Below are positions 49,001-63,200 of a stretch of DNA of 64,000 nt, piece after piece. Position 1 is the stretch's first letter; every line of letters begins with the position of its first letter. Where the stretch lies: the NCBI GenBank assembly GCA_013397845.1, contig VZTG01000511.1, positions 272,940 through 336,939 of the forward strand, written 5' to 3'. The notes under the pieces are model-generated. The model was not told the DNA's origin and made no database searches. It worked only from the letters and a program-made list of their open reading frames with translations. The translations under genes and the position numbers were made by a program. The DNA comes from Melanocharis versteri (taxonomy: Eukaryota; Chordata; Aves; Passeriformes; Melanocharitidae).

Positions 49001-52000
49001 CTTTTCCAGAGACATCCAGGGCCTAGCTCCAAGTCCACAGAAGTTTTTGTAGACACTGAATAAATAGCTACATGTAGGACTCTCCCCCTCACTCTCCCTC
49101 TTTCTCACACAGCTGTGTTTCAGAGCTGACCTCTCAATCTGTGGAAGTCTGTCTGGCATTAAGCAGCTGCTGTGCATCGTGGGAGAGACAACCTTCCTCC
49201 TGCACCCTTCTGTACACCCTCAGAACATTTAATTGAGGCCTCCTACCTCGGCTTGGCATTTGGCTTGCTGAGAGATCCTGGAAGGCACTGAGCAGGTAAA
49301 AATCCATCCAGTGGCTTATTAATATCTGTCCCTTTGGAGATTACCTTGAGGTGGGCACCCAAACTACACCCCCTCTTCTTTCTTGTTAGCTGGAGGTGGA
49401 AATGCAAAACTCTGGACACAGATCCCAGTGGTCTGGGAAAGGGGTTTACGCAAAAGCTCAGCGTAGTGTGCTCTAGCAGTTTGCATCACTCAACAAAGCT
49501 GAGCCTAAAAATTTAAGTTAGAGATGGCTGGCTTTCCACAGCGTCACAGCAGCCATCTACCCTCGTGTAAAGCATCTCACAAAAAGGTTGGCTGACTTGG
49601 ATACAATGCCGAAGGGCTGCCATCTGTCTGGGAGCAGACAGACTCTTCTGTACTGAAAACATAACCCGACAGCCACGGTGACGTCCAGATCTTCTCGCGA
49701 GCTTGTGCTGTCCGGCTGGCGATTAGTACAGCCCTGGTTTTCATGTCCTTCTGGAGCCAAGATGGCACCATCACCTCTGACTGTCTTGGCCAAACAGTTC
49801 TGTGTGTCTGGGAAGTGGTCTAGGATCTCAAGCCTGAAACCTTGTTACAGCTGGTTTTTTTCTGTCTGCTGCTTCCTGTTTTGGGAGACATTGAGCAGGA
49901 CTGGTATTATAGATTATTATGTTTCTTACAGCAGGCCAACTGCTCTGTGTTCAGTACTACCTTCATTTCCATTCTGTATGATACTGCAGTTGATCAAACA
50001 AAATTTGCCAGCCCTTATGTGGGTATAATCCTCTTTTCCCCTCCTGCAGCACATATAAAATAATATTCCTGGTTTGCTTGGACTGATGACGATCTGGCAA
50101 TCCAGGGACTGGATAATGCATGGACTAAGCTCTTAGGCTGCCAGCTGACCACCACTATAGTAGGAATTCCTATAGCTCCACATCCTGTAGAAAATAGTGG
50201 TTCGTTCACTACTGGGGGAAAAACCCACTACCCAACAACACAGAACTCGACCTGCAAGACAAGTCATTTCCTGAATTTGCTTTTTTCTAGGAAATGCAGG
50301 GTCCTCCCCTGTTCTTGAGGAGCTCAGAGAAGCTCTGGAGCTGGGCGAGACAAACGCGGTGGGTAGCTGACCTGATTTTTCCAAGCAAGGATGGGAAAGC
50401 CAGAAAGCATGTGTTAAATGGTCTCAAAATAGGTCCTGACCCACTAGCTGCAAAGGAAGGAGAGAAAACAGCACTCTGTCCATCCCAGTCCCTTCTATTT
50501 CAAGAAGAGGGCATCCCCAAGAGACCAAGAGCCATGGCACGCTCCTCCAGCGTTGCTCTGAGAGCAGGGCGCTTTGATGGGTCCTCTGCCCTACAAGTGC
50601 TGAGCAAAGGGGCTGTGTACAGGACCTGAAAGCCCAAACGTCATCCCCTGCTGAGGACTTTCAGGCCATGCAGGCACAGACAGCTCTGCCCACCAGGGAG
50701 AGGATGAGAGAGAGAGTCACAGATGGGGGACATTAGCCGCATGGCTTCATGCTCCACAGGGAAGTGCTCTGCCGCAGTGCTGAGGAGCAGGCTGGAAACA
50801 TGTAAAGATGAGAGAGCAAAATCCTCACAGCTTACTGTCCTTCTCCTCTTCCTGATATCCTCTGCTGGGTAAAAGTCTGTAAAATGTAACAGCACTGGAG
50901 TATTTGTGCTGCAGTAAACGGCAGGGAAATTCCTGAGATGCCACAGTGAGAACGCAGGTGGGGAAGCTGCACTGGCTCCTGGCATTTGTAAAATAAATGG
51001 CTATTTTCCATTCATTGCAATGCAGACGGCTGAGGATGAACAGAGTGGGAGTGACTCTCTGGGAACGCCCTCCAGGTTTGGGAATTCCTGATGGCTTTAG
51101 CCTGCACATCTTCCACTCTTCAAATGTCTTTAAGATTTTCCACACCAACATCCCTCTGGGCGACTGTGTTAAGGGTGTCAGCGCAGAGGGGACAGAGTTT
51201 CATTCCAAGCTTTCCCACCACAAAGGGGGAAAACAGGCTTTGTCTTTGGAACAGAAAGGGAAACCAGCTCCTATGATGGGTGCATTCCCAGGAGAAAGAT
51301 TTTTTTAACATCTCTGGCTAAATGCCACTTGTGTATGATTATTTATAGGGCAGCACCTTCCTGCTGGGAAGTCGTGCAGTGTTGGAACCTAGTAATTGGT
51401 TTAATGCTCAGAGCTTGATGCTGAATGGTGGGTGCTAATCTCCACTCTACAATTAATCTCACAGATTTATCAGTGCCTCTGTGATGAAGGACTAAGCCTG
51501 TGGGTTACATTCATCTGTCCCTGAAGAAAGAGATGATGTTTCAAGCAGAAAGAGCCCTCTGTCACTTTATGGTCCTTTTTTACTTGGTGATCTGTGTTGA
51601 AGATATATACCTAAAGGACAACAGGGAGAGGGAAAATCCCTCCCTTCATCCCAAACCTGTTAAATTTCATCTTCCTGTTGCCTCTTTTCTTCATAATTGG
51701 TATATCTGGGTAGGGATTTCATACTGCTCTCCACTGAAATAGCTAGAGCAGTCAGTGGGTTTGCTGTGCATACTCAAGCTTTGTGCCTGATGTGGGGGGT
51801 CTCAAAATTATTTCTTGCATTGCTGATGTGACATTGAGCATCACAGCAGCCAAAGAATACTGATTCTTCCACTTGGCAGCAGAACTGAAAAATTAGGTGG
51901 TGTAAAAAATCAGCTTGGGTGAAACATGGACTCTCCTGTGAACCCAAAATCTATGACTTCTTACTACTACAATCTTCATTTAGCTTCTCTCCCTCTTATT

Positions 52001-52449
52001 TCCAGGTGACTGTGAACCCTTCTCTGAAGGGAGGACCAGAGATGGGGGTAGAGGAGCATTTGGCTGAGGTTCTGCTGTGAGTGGAAGCTGTATCTGATGG
52101 GGCTGAGGTTGGGCAGTGACTGGTTGAGGAGTCTGTGGCTGCTTGAAAGGAGCCCCAGAGTTCAGAGCAGATGAAAGACGAATTTTTAGTTAAATCTCCC
52201 CTGTGCTGCTGTATTTCCAGCAAAGTCAAGACTTGGGTGCTTGTAACAGGCTTGGAGGAGTTCTTCCTTTGATCAGCAGGGATTACAGAGACTAACCTCC
52301 AGCAAGTTCCTCCTTACCAGAGCTGAGGCACGTCACACACTAACAGATTTGCACACACATTGTTTCAGCTCGCTGCAGAGAAAAAATGTCCTATATCTTC
52401 CTTACAAGAGCATCAAGAAAGTTCCCCAACCCTTTGATAGGGGGAGGGT

Positions 52450-52495
52450 GGGAGAGGAAGAAGAGGGAAAGGAAAAGAAGAGGGAGGGGAAGGAA
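52450..52495 (+). repeat. Uninterrupted 46-base purine tract
   Basis: Only A and G occur from 52450 to 52495. Ten more purines and a single T precede it, and the left end has closely spaced G runs (gggg, ggg, ggg). It is partly mirror-symmetric. Such tracts can adopt triplex or G-quadruplex forms. Confidence 0.9.
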
Positions 52496-55400
52496 CCTGT
52501 TGGGTTGAGTGTGAGTGTTGCTGTTCCAGGGGAAGTTGTTCTCAGGGATATTAAGAGGAACTTTATTTTTATAAACTGCTCTTTTCAGAGAAAATGGATA
52601 AATGGGACCTCAGGTGCATCATTAGATGACAGGATAGTCTATAAAGTAAGTGGCTGGCAGAGAACTACCTTTCTAACAGCTTAACGAGGGTAGGCAGAAA
52701 TAGGCTGGGAGGCCGGAAGAAGTCTTTGATGCTGTTGTGTATATTTATTATTTATTCTTCTGACACAAATATAGCATCAAAGAATATCAAAACCAAAAAC
52801 ACACATAAACTGCTGTCACTGGATTAGTCCTACATCTCTGTAACCATGGCATCACATAGTAACGACAAGGAAAATCAGCAACAATGGGAAAAAAGCACCC
52901 AGCATTTATGACACTTGTGAGGGTGAGGCAGACTTCCTTGCTCTGGTGAGGATGCGCCAGAAGGGATAAGAAAATCTGGGAGCATCTTGCTAGCCTGGGC
53001 ATCTGTGAAGCTCAGCTATGGTGGAAAATGCCACAAAACAATGGAATTGCTCCCTTGTGTGTGAGCCCATGCAATACAAATAGAGGATGGAGGGTGGATC
53101 CCCCCCTAAAACACTTTGCTGCCATTCCACGTCACCTCAAGCCCCACAGAACAGCGGCGATGGCACCAGTGCCTGCCTGTAGCCAAGAATGGAAATGGCT
53201 GCATCATCTCAGCACCATGCTCTCCATGACTGGGACCTGCTGGTGTTCATATCTGGGGGTGTGGCACTGCCAGTCCTCACGCTCCATCTCAGGTTCATCC
53301 TATTTCAGTGCATTCCTTCCTTCCCCTCTGTGCTCCCTCTCTCTTTGTGCCACCCTCCCTGGGACTGCAAGTCCTGCAGCTGCTGCAGTGGGAAGCCCTC
53401 CCTGGTGGCTCTACAGGGCAGAGGACTGTGCTGACATGAGCAGCAAGGCATGAGCTTAATATGGTACTGATTATTTCTTGGAAAATTATATATATTCACT
53501 TTTTTTCTGGAATACTTTGGCTGGACTGGAAGTATTTCAAGTACCATCCAGGGATTAGGGAGCTCCTTTTAATCTGCTTTTGTTTTGTTTCTTTTTTTAC
53601 ATCTTTGCAGAAAAAGGAGTAAAAGCCTACTCCAAAATGTCCTCCATGGAGGGATTGGGATTTGGCAGTGTCATGCAGTGATGCCAGTGGATAATGGGAT
53701 GTGATAACAGTACAGCCTGACTGCCTCCCAGAGCCCCTTTGCAGAAGAGGTCAGACTTCTCCTGCAGACAGATTTGGGGCAGAAGTAACCAGCATTCTCC
53801 AGCCATCCAGCTGGGAGCAAAGCTCAGGCTTGGGGTCTGTTTGTGCTGCCCTGGACTCGCCCAGCAGCACAGAGCAGAATTGCCAATAAAACCTTGGAGC
53901 AGAGATATTCACGGCTGCCTAATGGGTCTAGAAATCTGATTTCTTCTCAAATAAGCAGCCCAGGCCTATGGTCACCATGTCCATCTCAGCAGCAGAGTGC
54001 ACAGTGGGTCCCTCCATGGCACAGCCAGTTAGTTTAAAAGTGAGAAACCGCAAAAAATCCAAATGTCTGCAATCCCTAGCTCCTCTTTATTTTTGCTTCC
54101 TGGTTACTTTGGCTTTTTCTCTCCTGGCAAGCCTCTCTCCCCGGCACTACTGTGGCTCCACCTGCCTGCAGCCATCCCAGCCCAGGAACAGCCCTGCCTG
54201 TGCAGCACTCTCTGGAGATGCCATTTCTCTCGCAGGCATTCGGCCCATGGTGCATCGCAAAAAAATATCCCCAGTGGAGTGAACGATGCCAGTAAGGCTC
54301 TTGCCTTCCCTCCACCTCCCAGGGCTACTTTCTGCCTTGGCTACAAGCCTGCTGCATCTTTGTGTGGTTAATAAAAATAACCTAAAAGTACTCGGGAGCA
54401 GACAGAGCAATCCCAGAGACTCCAAACATCTAAGGGGCTTTGTTTCCAAGGCAACATCTTGTCTCCTAGCTGCAAAAGGCCACGGGAATGAAGGCAGCCT
54501 ATGGAAAATGAATAGCTAAATGACAACAACAACAAAAAAATCTGCTGGGGAGCGTTTCAGAGAGGGAGGGGTGTTCATAGGGGGGCCAGGAAAGAGCGAA
54601 GCTGAACAAGCCAGGAGTAGCTGCACAGAGCATGCAAAGGGACAGGGTGCAATTTATCTCATGAGAAGCTCAGTCCTGCCCCCATTGAAATGCAGAGCAC
54701 CACTTCCACAGACTTAATGGGAGCAGGGGAGCTTGCACAAATCAGCTATTCTTTTCTTTCCCCCCTTTTTTAAGCTGCAGTGTTTGAAGATTGGAGCTAG
54801 TTAAAAATAATCTATTGTCCAAGGCAGAGATTTCCCCGGTCCCAGGAGCTCCCCAGCCAGGGCTGCAGCTCACTATTGATTTTGGCCACCCCAGTTTCCC
54901 ACTGCCAGAGCTGCCTCCTCCCTCCACAGCCCAGAGCAGTGAGGCAGGCGGGAGGTGCCAGAGCAGGAGAGCATCCCTCCGGCTTTTCCAGGAAAGAAAC
55001 ATGTTTTCACCCATTTTCCAGGGTTTCCAGAGCCGTGCAGTGTGCTAATATCTGTGTGCAGTCCCAGCTGCAGTCAGTTCTTCCACTATGGCCGCAAGGA
55101 TGGCTTTGCTCCTATGGCCTTTTGAGCCAACTGCCCAGATAGCAGACTTGGAGCATCAGGCATGGGGAAAGCACAGACCCTCTGCCCCCGTGACACCCAT
55201 GGCCCCTGTCTGACACCACCCTCCCGTGAAGAGGGCAGGCAGGCGGGCAGGTCTGGGGCTCCACCACGGTGCATCTAATGTGCAAGCTGCCTTTACGTAA
55301 GTGACTGCTGCAGTCAAATGCCCCCGGGATCATTTATGGGATTGATATCAGACAGGGAGGGGAGAGGCTCCCCAGCGCCGGCCGAGACGCCTGTCTGAGA

Positions 55401-56939
55401 TGCACTGCTCCTATCTCTGCTCTCCCTCGTGTCTCATGGGAATGCCTAAAAGCGGAGCATCATGATGCCAAGTGAGCTGCCAGAGCTTTTCCTCTGTGTC
55501 CCAGGAGGTGGCACGGATGCCCTGGGAACCCGACAGGCATTGGGTCGGGAGCTCCTCTGAGCTGGCTCTCAGCTCCTCAGCAGCACAACCTACACAGAGC
55601 TCCTCCATGCCTGAAGTGGGCTCCCAACACAGCGAGGGGAGGAGGAGGGAGCCTGGGCATTTCCCTGGGGTGGCCAGGAAGGATTGAGGACGTCATGATG
55701 TGTTGGTGCTGGTCTCTGCCCTGGGCTGGAGTCAGCCTCAGGCTCAAGCTCTCCCTCTCCTTTTCCTCAGAGACTCTTTGGAATGATGAACAACTCAGCC
55801 ATTGATGTCCTGCCTGATGTTAAAACATTTTATTTAACTAATGTTTTTTCTTTGTACCTTCTCTCAATCAATACCATGTGAGCAAGAGGTTCCCAGAGGG
55901 AGAGCTGATGGGAAATGCTCACCTCACACTTTTTTTTACACCCTCTGCTGTGGGCAGAGCCAATCCATCCACATGGATGGATGACTGCTATTTATTATTC
56001 ATCTTGGTATGCGGAGCAGAGCCTCTGTCTGAGCAAGTTTTGAGATGATGAGGTTTGCTTCTCACTCCTCCTCCTTAAAATGGTTTTAAATTTAGCTTAA
56101 CTTCAGGGAATTCCTCTGAAATTGCCCTGGAGAAGCAAGGCTGGATTTTGGTCCCTATAGCTCTGCCCAGAGCTGGAGGGCTGCCACGGGAAGCCTGCCT
56201 GCAGGGAAATAGAGCTGGCCTGTCTGCTGCCACCACAGTAGTGTAGAGTGACGGGCAGTACTGGTGTGTCACCCTCCCTGACTCCTGGAGAGCAGTCGGG
56301 TACATGCACTGCAGGGCCAGGAGGCACAGGCTGCTGGAAGTGTGGGGGACAATCAGTGTGACCAGTCATTCTGTTCCCCCTCTTCCCAGGGGACGTTCAG
56401 TGGGGGAAAACCCAGACAACAAGGAGCTCCTGGGGCTTGAGGATGGACCAGTAGGGATGGGACTTGATTTAAGAATGCGGAGAGTATAGGACTTGGGTGT
56501 TTGTATCAAAACCACCACAGCCATTTTACCTTCTTGTCCCCATTTCATCCTTCTTTCAAGTACCCACTGAGAGTAATGTGCACTTAATAATTTTCTATCC
56601 TAAACTCCTTTGCTGTGTTCCTGGATCACCTTCCACTGCCATAACTTTCATCCCTACATGGCTTAACTTCACTTCTACATGGAATGATTCCTACAGATCA
56701 CATTGGGTTTTCACTTGGAAATACTCTTGGACCACTTTCAAGGCACTCACCCCCAGTTACCATGACATGAATTGTGCGGTACTCTCTGTACAACTGGCTG
56801 TCAAAATAGTTCAAAATACTAATACAGGAGTTGGGATTTTCCAAGGCACTTGGTATTGACCTAACCTGATTCACACTGGGCTTGACTGTAAATTGTTAGC
56901 AACAAGGAACAATGAATGTTCCTGAAAATCCCACCGCTT

Positions 56940-57200
56940 GGACATAATGATAGAGAAAATAGACTTTGCAGGATACATTATTATTGACTTGTTAAAAATT
57001 CTCACCTAGATATCCTTAAAAATGCATCTGCTCAGTTCGTTAATGGCATTTGCATGGACAGTCTTGTCATTATGTCTGAATGATTAAATAGTATTGATTT
57101 ATACTATAATAAATTTATAGAATAAATTAGAGCTAAAATGCAGCCAGCTGGGTGGCTGTATTATACTTCTTTGGAGTATTTGCTGGCAAATGTCTCATGT
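56940..57200. promoter_or_regulatory. AT-rich intron 3 element with a POU octamer
   Basis: A perfect ATTTGCAT octamer lies at 57048-57055, flanked by several TAAT/ATTA words in a 260-base AT-rich block that contrasts with its GC-richer surroundings. Enhancer function is a guess. Confidence 0.25.
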
Positions 57201-60200
57201 TTTGGTTTTTCAAGAGGCCTGAACAGGGGACAATACACCTGTTACCCTTGGTCCTAATATGACCAGGTGATAAGCATCTGTTGACCAGTCAAGGCACTCC
57301 AACCCCCTCCTAAAAACCTGCCTGCCCCTTCATTTTCTGTGCCACCCTTCTGCTTCAGGTGGCTTAGCTCACTGACTAGGGCTCGACAGACACACACACA
57401 CTCAGGCTGGCTTCCAGACCCTCAGCCAGGGATAGACAATACACGCTTACATCTCCTCCACAGATAAAAACTGCCAAGCTTTCAACTTGCCTTTGAGCTG
57501 ATATCAGAGTAAGAGGTCAAGCTGGAAATGCATTTCCAACCCGTTTCTGCCTACCAGAAGCAAGCTCTCCTTCACTCCTTGCTGCTCCTTGTGAGCCACA
57601 GCACTCAGTAATGAGGCCATTGATGGAGCAGTGGTATGTTCCTTTGTCCCTGCCAAAACCCTGCTCCCTCCTATTCAACTCAACAAGATGCGAAGCCCTG
57701 GTGCTGCCAAGTGTCCTTTCAGCTGCCAAAGGAAAAGGAGCTAATCAAACAAGCAAAAGAGCCCAAGTACCAGGCTCCATTGCCAGCTCAAAGCCCGTGG
57801 ATACAATACCCACCAGCTGGACCGGTCGGCTCCGAGCAGCTCCTGTTCTGCCCAGAGCCATGGGCTCTGCTGCTCCCGGGCCACATTACTGCTGCCTCAG
57901 TTAGCCTGCGTCGGAAAGCTGCTGCATTGATCCTTCTCAAGGCACACCACAGCCTGTACTTGTTAGTCCTTTATTTTTAAACCCTGTTCTGCAGTGCCAG
58001 CTTCCTATCTCTGCCCTCCTTATTTCCCACACAAGGAGAAAAGCCTCATGCTGTGCCTTTCATGTCCCTCGGCCTGTCAGTGGACAGTACCTTTGAAGTC
58101 ATCTTTTTGGCCTCTGTTTCAAACTCTGCAACTCCAAACATTTTCTCTGTAAGAAATGGGAGGAGACTGTTGGTTTTCAGTATCAATATCTGAAGCGCTG
58201 CTGTGCTGGTTCTGCTGCTGCTCCACATCCAGTTACACCAGATGAGGATGGGGTTTGTTTTTGGCCGCATCCTGATCTGCTTCTCCACAACATTCTTCCA
58301 TCTCTTCTTTTTTAGCACTGACATTAAGTATTTAGAGCATAAAATGACTAATTTGCCTCTGCAGCCGCTATGTTTTGAGGCCATTTGGGAATCGCTGAAG
58401 TTATTTGCCACCTACAGCCCAGTGAGTTTTATAAAGGGATCATATGTTTCCATACTACTTCTTCCCTCCAACTGCTTATTTACCACAGAGTCGCCACTGT
58501 GACGATGACTGGGGGGCAGCTGTGCTAAGGTTAAACGTAGAAGTTATTGAACAGCCTGCTTACCACGCACAACAGTTTAGGATGGGAGGTGAAAATGCTG
58601 CTTTGCCAAATGAGTAACACCAAGTTATCTGTTTCAGCTGGAGCTGCTCCAGCGCTTTTGGCATTTCTAGAGCTGATGGACACCGCAAAGAATATTTAAG
58701 GAGACAAAAAATAATCTGCGCGCTTTGGAGGTTGGCCACGGTGTCACTGTAAATGCCTCTCTGCTCTTGTAAAAAATGCCACAGGCCCTTCAAAGGTCAC
58801 GGGCGCTCAGCTGCTCAGGGTGACATCTCTCCTACCAACACGGGGCCCCTCACACTGAAGGGAGACGCAGGCCAGCTCTGAGGCGGAGAAGGATGCAGTA
58901 TGGTCAGCAGCGCTGCTTCCCTCCTCTGACACTCTCCTCCCTCACTGGAAAACCTGCCTGAGCAATCTATCCTTGAGTACACTGGCTGACCAGAGTCACT
59001 GGGGGAAGCCTTAGCCTTAGCACTGCCATTCCAAACAGTCCCAGGCTGGTGATGTCACTGACACAGTGCTCGTGAGACAGGGAACAGTGCCATGGGGCCA
59101 AGCTGGTGAGCAGCACAGTGCTCCCCAAACCCAGACACGACAAATACGCACGGGGCTGGGCAGTGTCAGCAATGGTGCTGGTGCCATATCACAGAGGGGT
59201 CAGCAAAGCCACTCCTCATGGACCTTTGACTGCTCACGCTGAACTCTGTCTCATGGCTGCCGCGTATGTCACTCATCCACAGCACCGAGGTGCTGGGTCT
59301 TTGATGACCTTGCCCTGCTGTGATGTGAAGGTGGCACAGGAGCTCCCCAGCAGCTCTGCTCCCAGCCTCAACATGGGAGATAAAGTTGGGGACATGCCAC
59401 TTGTGGGCCCACGCTCCCTTCCATCGCAGCCCATGATCCCCACACTGCAGACGGGCCCTTGCCACCTGTGTTTTGGCTCATTCTTTAGCTCCAGAAAAAT
59501 CTTTTCTGATCTCTGGCTGGGCTAGGCACAGTCTGGCTGCATCTGTAGTTAATGCCTGCTGAGGGCCCAAGACATGAGCCTGTGGCCTTTCTCTACAGGC
59601 TACAGGAAGGGATCATGGTCTACAGCAGGCAATATTTTGTCAACCCAGTTTCTGTTTATTGTCATGGGTGTGGTGAGTCTTGCCTTTAAAACTCACCTAT
59701 GAGCTCTGCATGTTGCCGGATTAGGGATAACAAACTCCTAAGAAACGATGTTTTGCAGGAAACATCCTTCTGAGCTGCAGAGTCAGGTGCTGGTGCCCTT
59801 CTCTGTCTGACATCTGTGCCCTGGACAAAGCTTTGCTTGCTCCATGAGAGTGCTGTCTCCTCACCTTTGGCCATGCTACCTTCTCCTGCCCATCCATAAC
59901 CAAACCAGAGTTTGTGTGATGTGGTATCTTACCTGCTTTCACTGCACCCCAGCAAGTTTTCTTTCTCTTCTTCATTTCTCTGAGAAGCTGTACAAAGCCT
60001 GCTCCTGCATTAGGGCCTTGTCAAACAAGTGAGTAACACCCGTGCATGATCTACCCCAGCAAACTTCCCATCCCACAGATCCAAGCCAGCCTGATGGACT
60101 CATACCCTCACAAGCTTTTCCATTTAAATGTAAATAGTCCTCATCCCCCAGTTGGGGTAGTGAACATTGGTGGGAATTTTCTGTGTTCGTAAATATTTCC

Positions 60201-63200
60201 CTGCTACTGTGAAGAGGCTGTTTTTCCCATTCTTTGTATCAGATGAAGATGGCTGCTCTGCCAGCTCACCATGTAAATTTAATAGCATTCCAAAACCTCT
60301 GTCCTACATAAATATGAATGTATTTCATCCAAGAGAAACCTGTTACTGAAGGAGCTGCATTGCTAAATCATTCAGAAGGTTATTGTTTGAAGTACTTGCA
60401 GTCAACGGTGTCTTGGCGATTACAGCTCAAAAAGGGAGGGAGGGTGGAGGAAAAGAATGAGTGGGGATCATGGAAACCTCTTTAAATGAGGGAGCTTATG
60501 TACCGAGATCATCAAGGTATAAGCAGGGCATTGCCAACCAGCAGGTCTGGCCCCAGGAGGATGGGCCAGCTGCAAGCAGCTCTACAAATTATTCACTGGC
60601 AATTGCTTTCTTGCTGCTGCCCTGACTTATTTACACTCCAAAAGATTTCTGAAGTGTGTTTATTTAAGAAAGATAAATCCAGAGGCTCTGGAAGGGGAGA
60701 GGAGCTTTCCAAAGGAATCAGGCCCTGGCACGACACAATTCATTTCACTCATTAACCCCTCCTCACAAGGAACACACTAAGTGCTTATGCATTATGCATC
60801 ATCAGGAAATTCTGATTTGATGGAGACTGAAGGTTAAAAGGCATTTCTGTGCTTTTCCTTACTCCTTATTGTCATGCTGGAAGATGGAGAGATATTGTGG
60901 AGGTGGAGAAAATTGAGGGAGTGAGAGCCCCTGTACCCTGACACTGAGTGCCACAGTGCAGATGGGAAAAGCTTCACGGTTGCTGGAGGACATGTGTTCC
61001 CCTGACGTTAATGTCTCTTACCAAATTCAAACATTTCCATCTCTTTTAGTAAATTCCCTACTTTCTCTGAACAGTTTTGTGTCATCAGTACACAAACTCA
61101 CCCAAATCCTCACCTTCAGCCCTGTTAAGAAACATAGTTCTGGGTACTGCAAGAACTTGGAGAAGGCACAAGGTCCAAATAGAGACCTTGTTCAGGCACT
61201 GTACCTTCCTAAGTTTGTAAACCAGCAGCCGGCAGACCTCAGAGTTCCTAAGCTGATTTCAGTCATTTAATTGATGATGCAACTGTAGATATCTGCATCT
61301 CTATCCTCTACTTTTTACTGATTCTTCTGTTCCTCAAGCAAATGTTTAAAATGAATTTACTTTTTTACACCTGCAAGTTGCAAGTGTGTGGTATTTTAAG
61401 ATGTCAGTCCAATCTTTTGGAGGGCACAATTAGGCAGATGTTTATCTGCCCATAATGGGCTGGGTGCATACCACAGGTAGCTGTAAGAGATGAAAGCCTT
61501 TATACACTGGCAAAAGTGTCCTTTGGGAGCACGTGCCTCACAAACAGGAACCCCCACTAGCATTTCAGAGATGTCCACCATGGCCATCTTTCTCCTGGTT
61601 CTGGTGCAAGGCATCTAAGACTGATGCCCGAAGCAGCCCAGGTCTCTTGGGTTACCATGGGATGACAATGCCATATCATTTTGCTGTTGATCCAGCTCCA
61701 GACAAGAAGTGGTTATTTTCCTGTTGCTTTGCTCCTCCACATGATGCTATTCAGCCCTTTCTAACAGCAAAGGTTAGGACCCCATCTTGTTTCTACTTAG
61801 GTTCAGCTGCATGTATAATTCATATGAAGTGCTCACTCCCACTGCTGCTGCTGGAAAGGCACCTCTGACACCACTGGCCTGGCCCCACTCTGGCGCTTGA
61901 ACAGCATGTACTCGTTTTTATGATGAGTGAAAGATGTCATTCAGAGTTCTGCTGAAAGTTCTGCTGAGCTGCTCAGAGTTCAGAATTTTGTTTTCTGGCA
62001 ACTGGCTTTCACAGTCAGATACTCCTCATGCATTGCAACAGGATGAAGCTATTAAAAATACAATTTAATTTCGGTCTCTCTGCTGATCAGTCCAGTGGGA
62101 ATTCTCACTTAATCAAACTTTAATGTTTTCCTTGTAAATTTCAGTAAAATCAGTAATTGGTCTGACAATTGAATTTTCAGATCATGTGTCAAAGGAATAA
62201 TGGCATGCATGGGATAAGCAGCAGTCTGCCTCTGGAAGCTCAAACATCTGAAATGGAAAATTCTGCAGAATTTAGATAAAGATTTGAATATACTGCTGTG
62301 GAGCTAAGAATAGACCATATTATTTATATTGTCAAAGGAAGCGGCAGAAATCACAGAGATCTTCAGAGACTAAAGATGCTCAGACAGTTATGCACAGGAA
62401 TTGTGCTCATGGAGCTGACGCGGAAAGTTACTGACGTCTCAGCACAGGCACACTGCTCCCAGAGGGCCCCATGGACCAGGCAGCAATTTCATGCAGAAGA
62501 GAAATGCCAGGCTTTTCGCTCCTGGAAGACAGACTCGGGGTATCTTCCAAGTACCTAGGCAGAGTGGGGAGTAACGTGCCCATGGCAGAGATGCCTTGTG
62601 CCCCACCAGGTGTATCTCCCCTGCACTGAAGTCCCTGTGTGCTGCATTGTGTCCCATGTTTCCGATGGACAGCTTAACTTCAGAGATTCATTACTGTTTT
62701 CCCATTGAGTTATTCTTGAGGTCCATTCCTTAGTAGGAGCTGATTTCTAACTAGATTGGAGAATAAATAAAACAGCTAGGGAGAAAAATTCAAAACATCC
62801 TTTCAATTAAAAATAAAATAAAATATAGGCTTCATAGCCATAACAGAAGCCTGCATTCCTCTGAAGTTCACATACTTTAAGAATTGTGCCCCTCTCTCCT
62901 GGGACCATGACAGCAACACTCAGTTTCTCCTGTACTTCAGATGCTTTCAAACTCGGAAGCATTTTCAGAAGTACAATAAATGCCTGCTTTCAGCCCTTGT
63001 TTAATTATTCTTTATTTTCTCCCAAGCATGTTTCTTGTCTCTTCACTGACACTTTCCACCTTCTCCTCTAGTTCACCATCTCCCAAATTCAAGGCGACCA
63101 TCTCCAACCCTGAAAAAGATACAGATGGATGGGTCCTGTTTCCTCTCTCTCCCAGTTTGTACCTTCACTGGCTTTGGTGAAATTGCTTCTGCTCACATTA

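Noticed and set aside
58046..58502. Opposed open frames of about 100-120 codons on both strands
   Set aside because: Neither has a recognisable domain. Open frames on opposite strands of the same stretch are expected by chance and there is no exon-like splice pattern.
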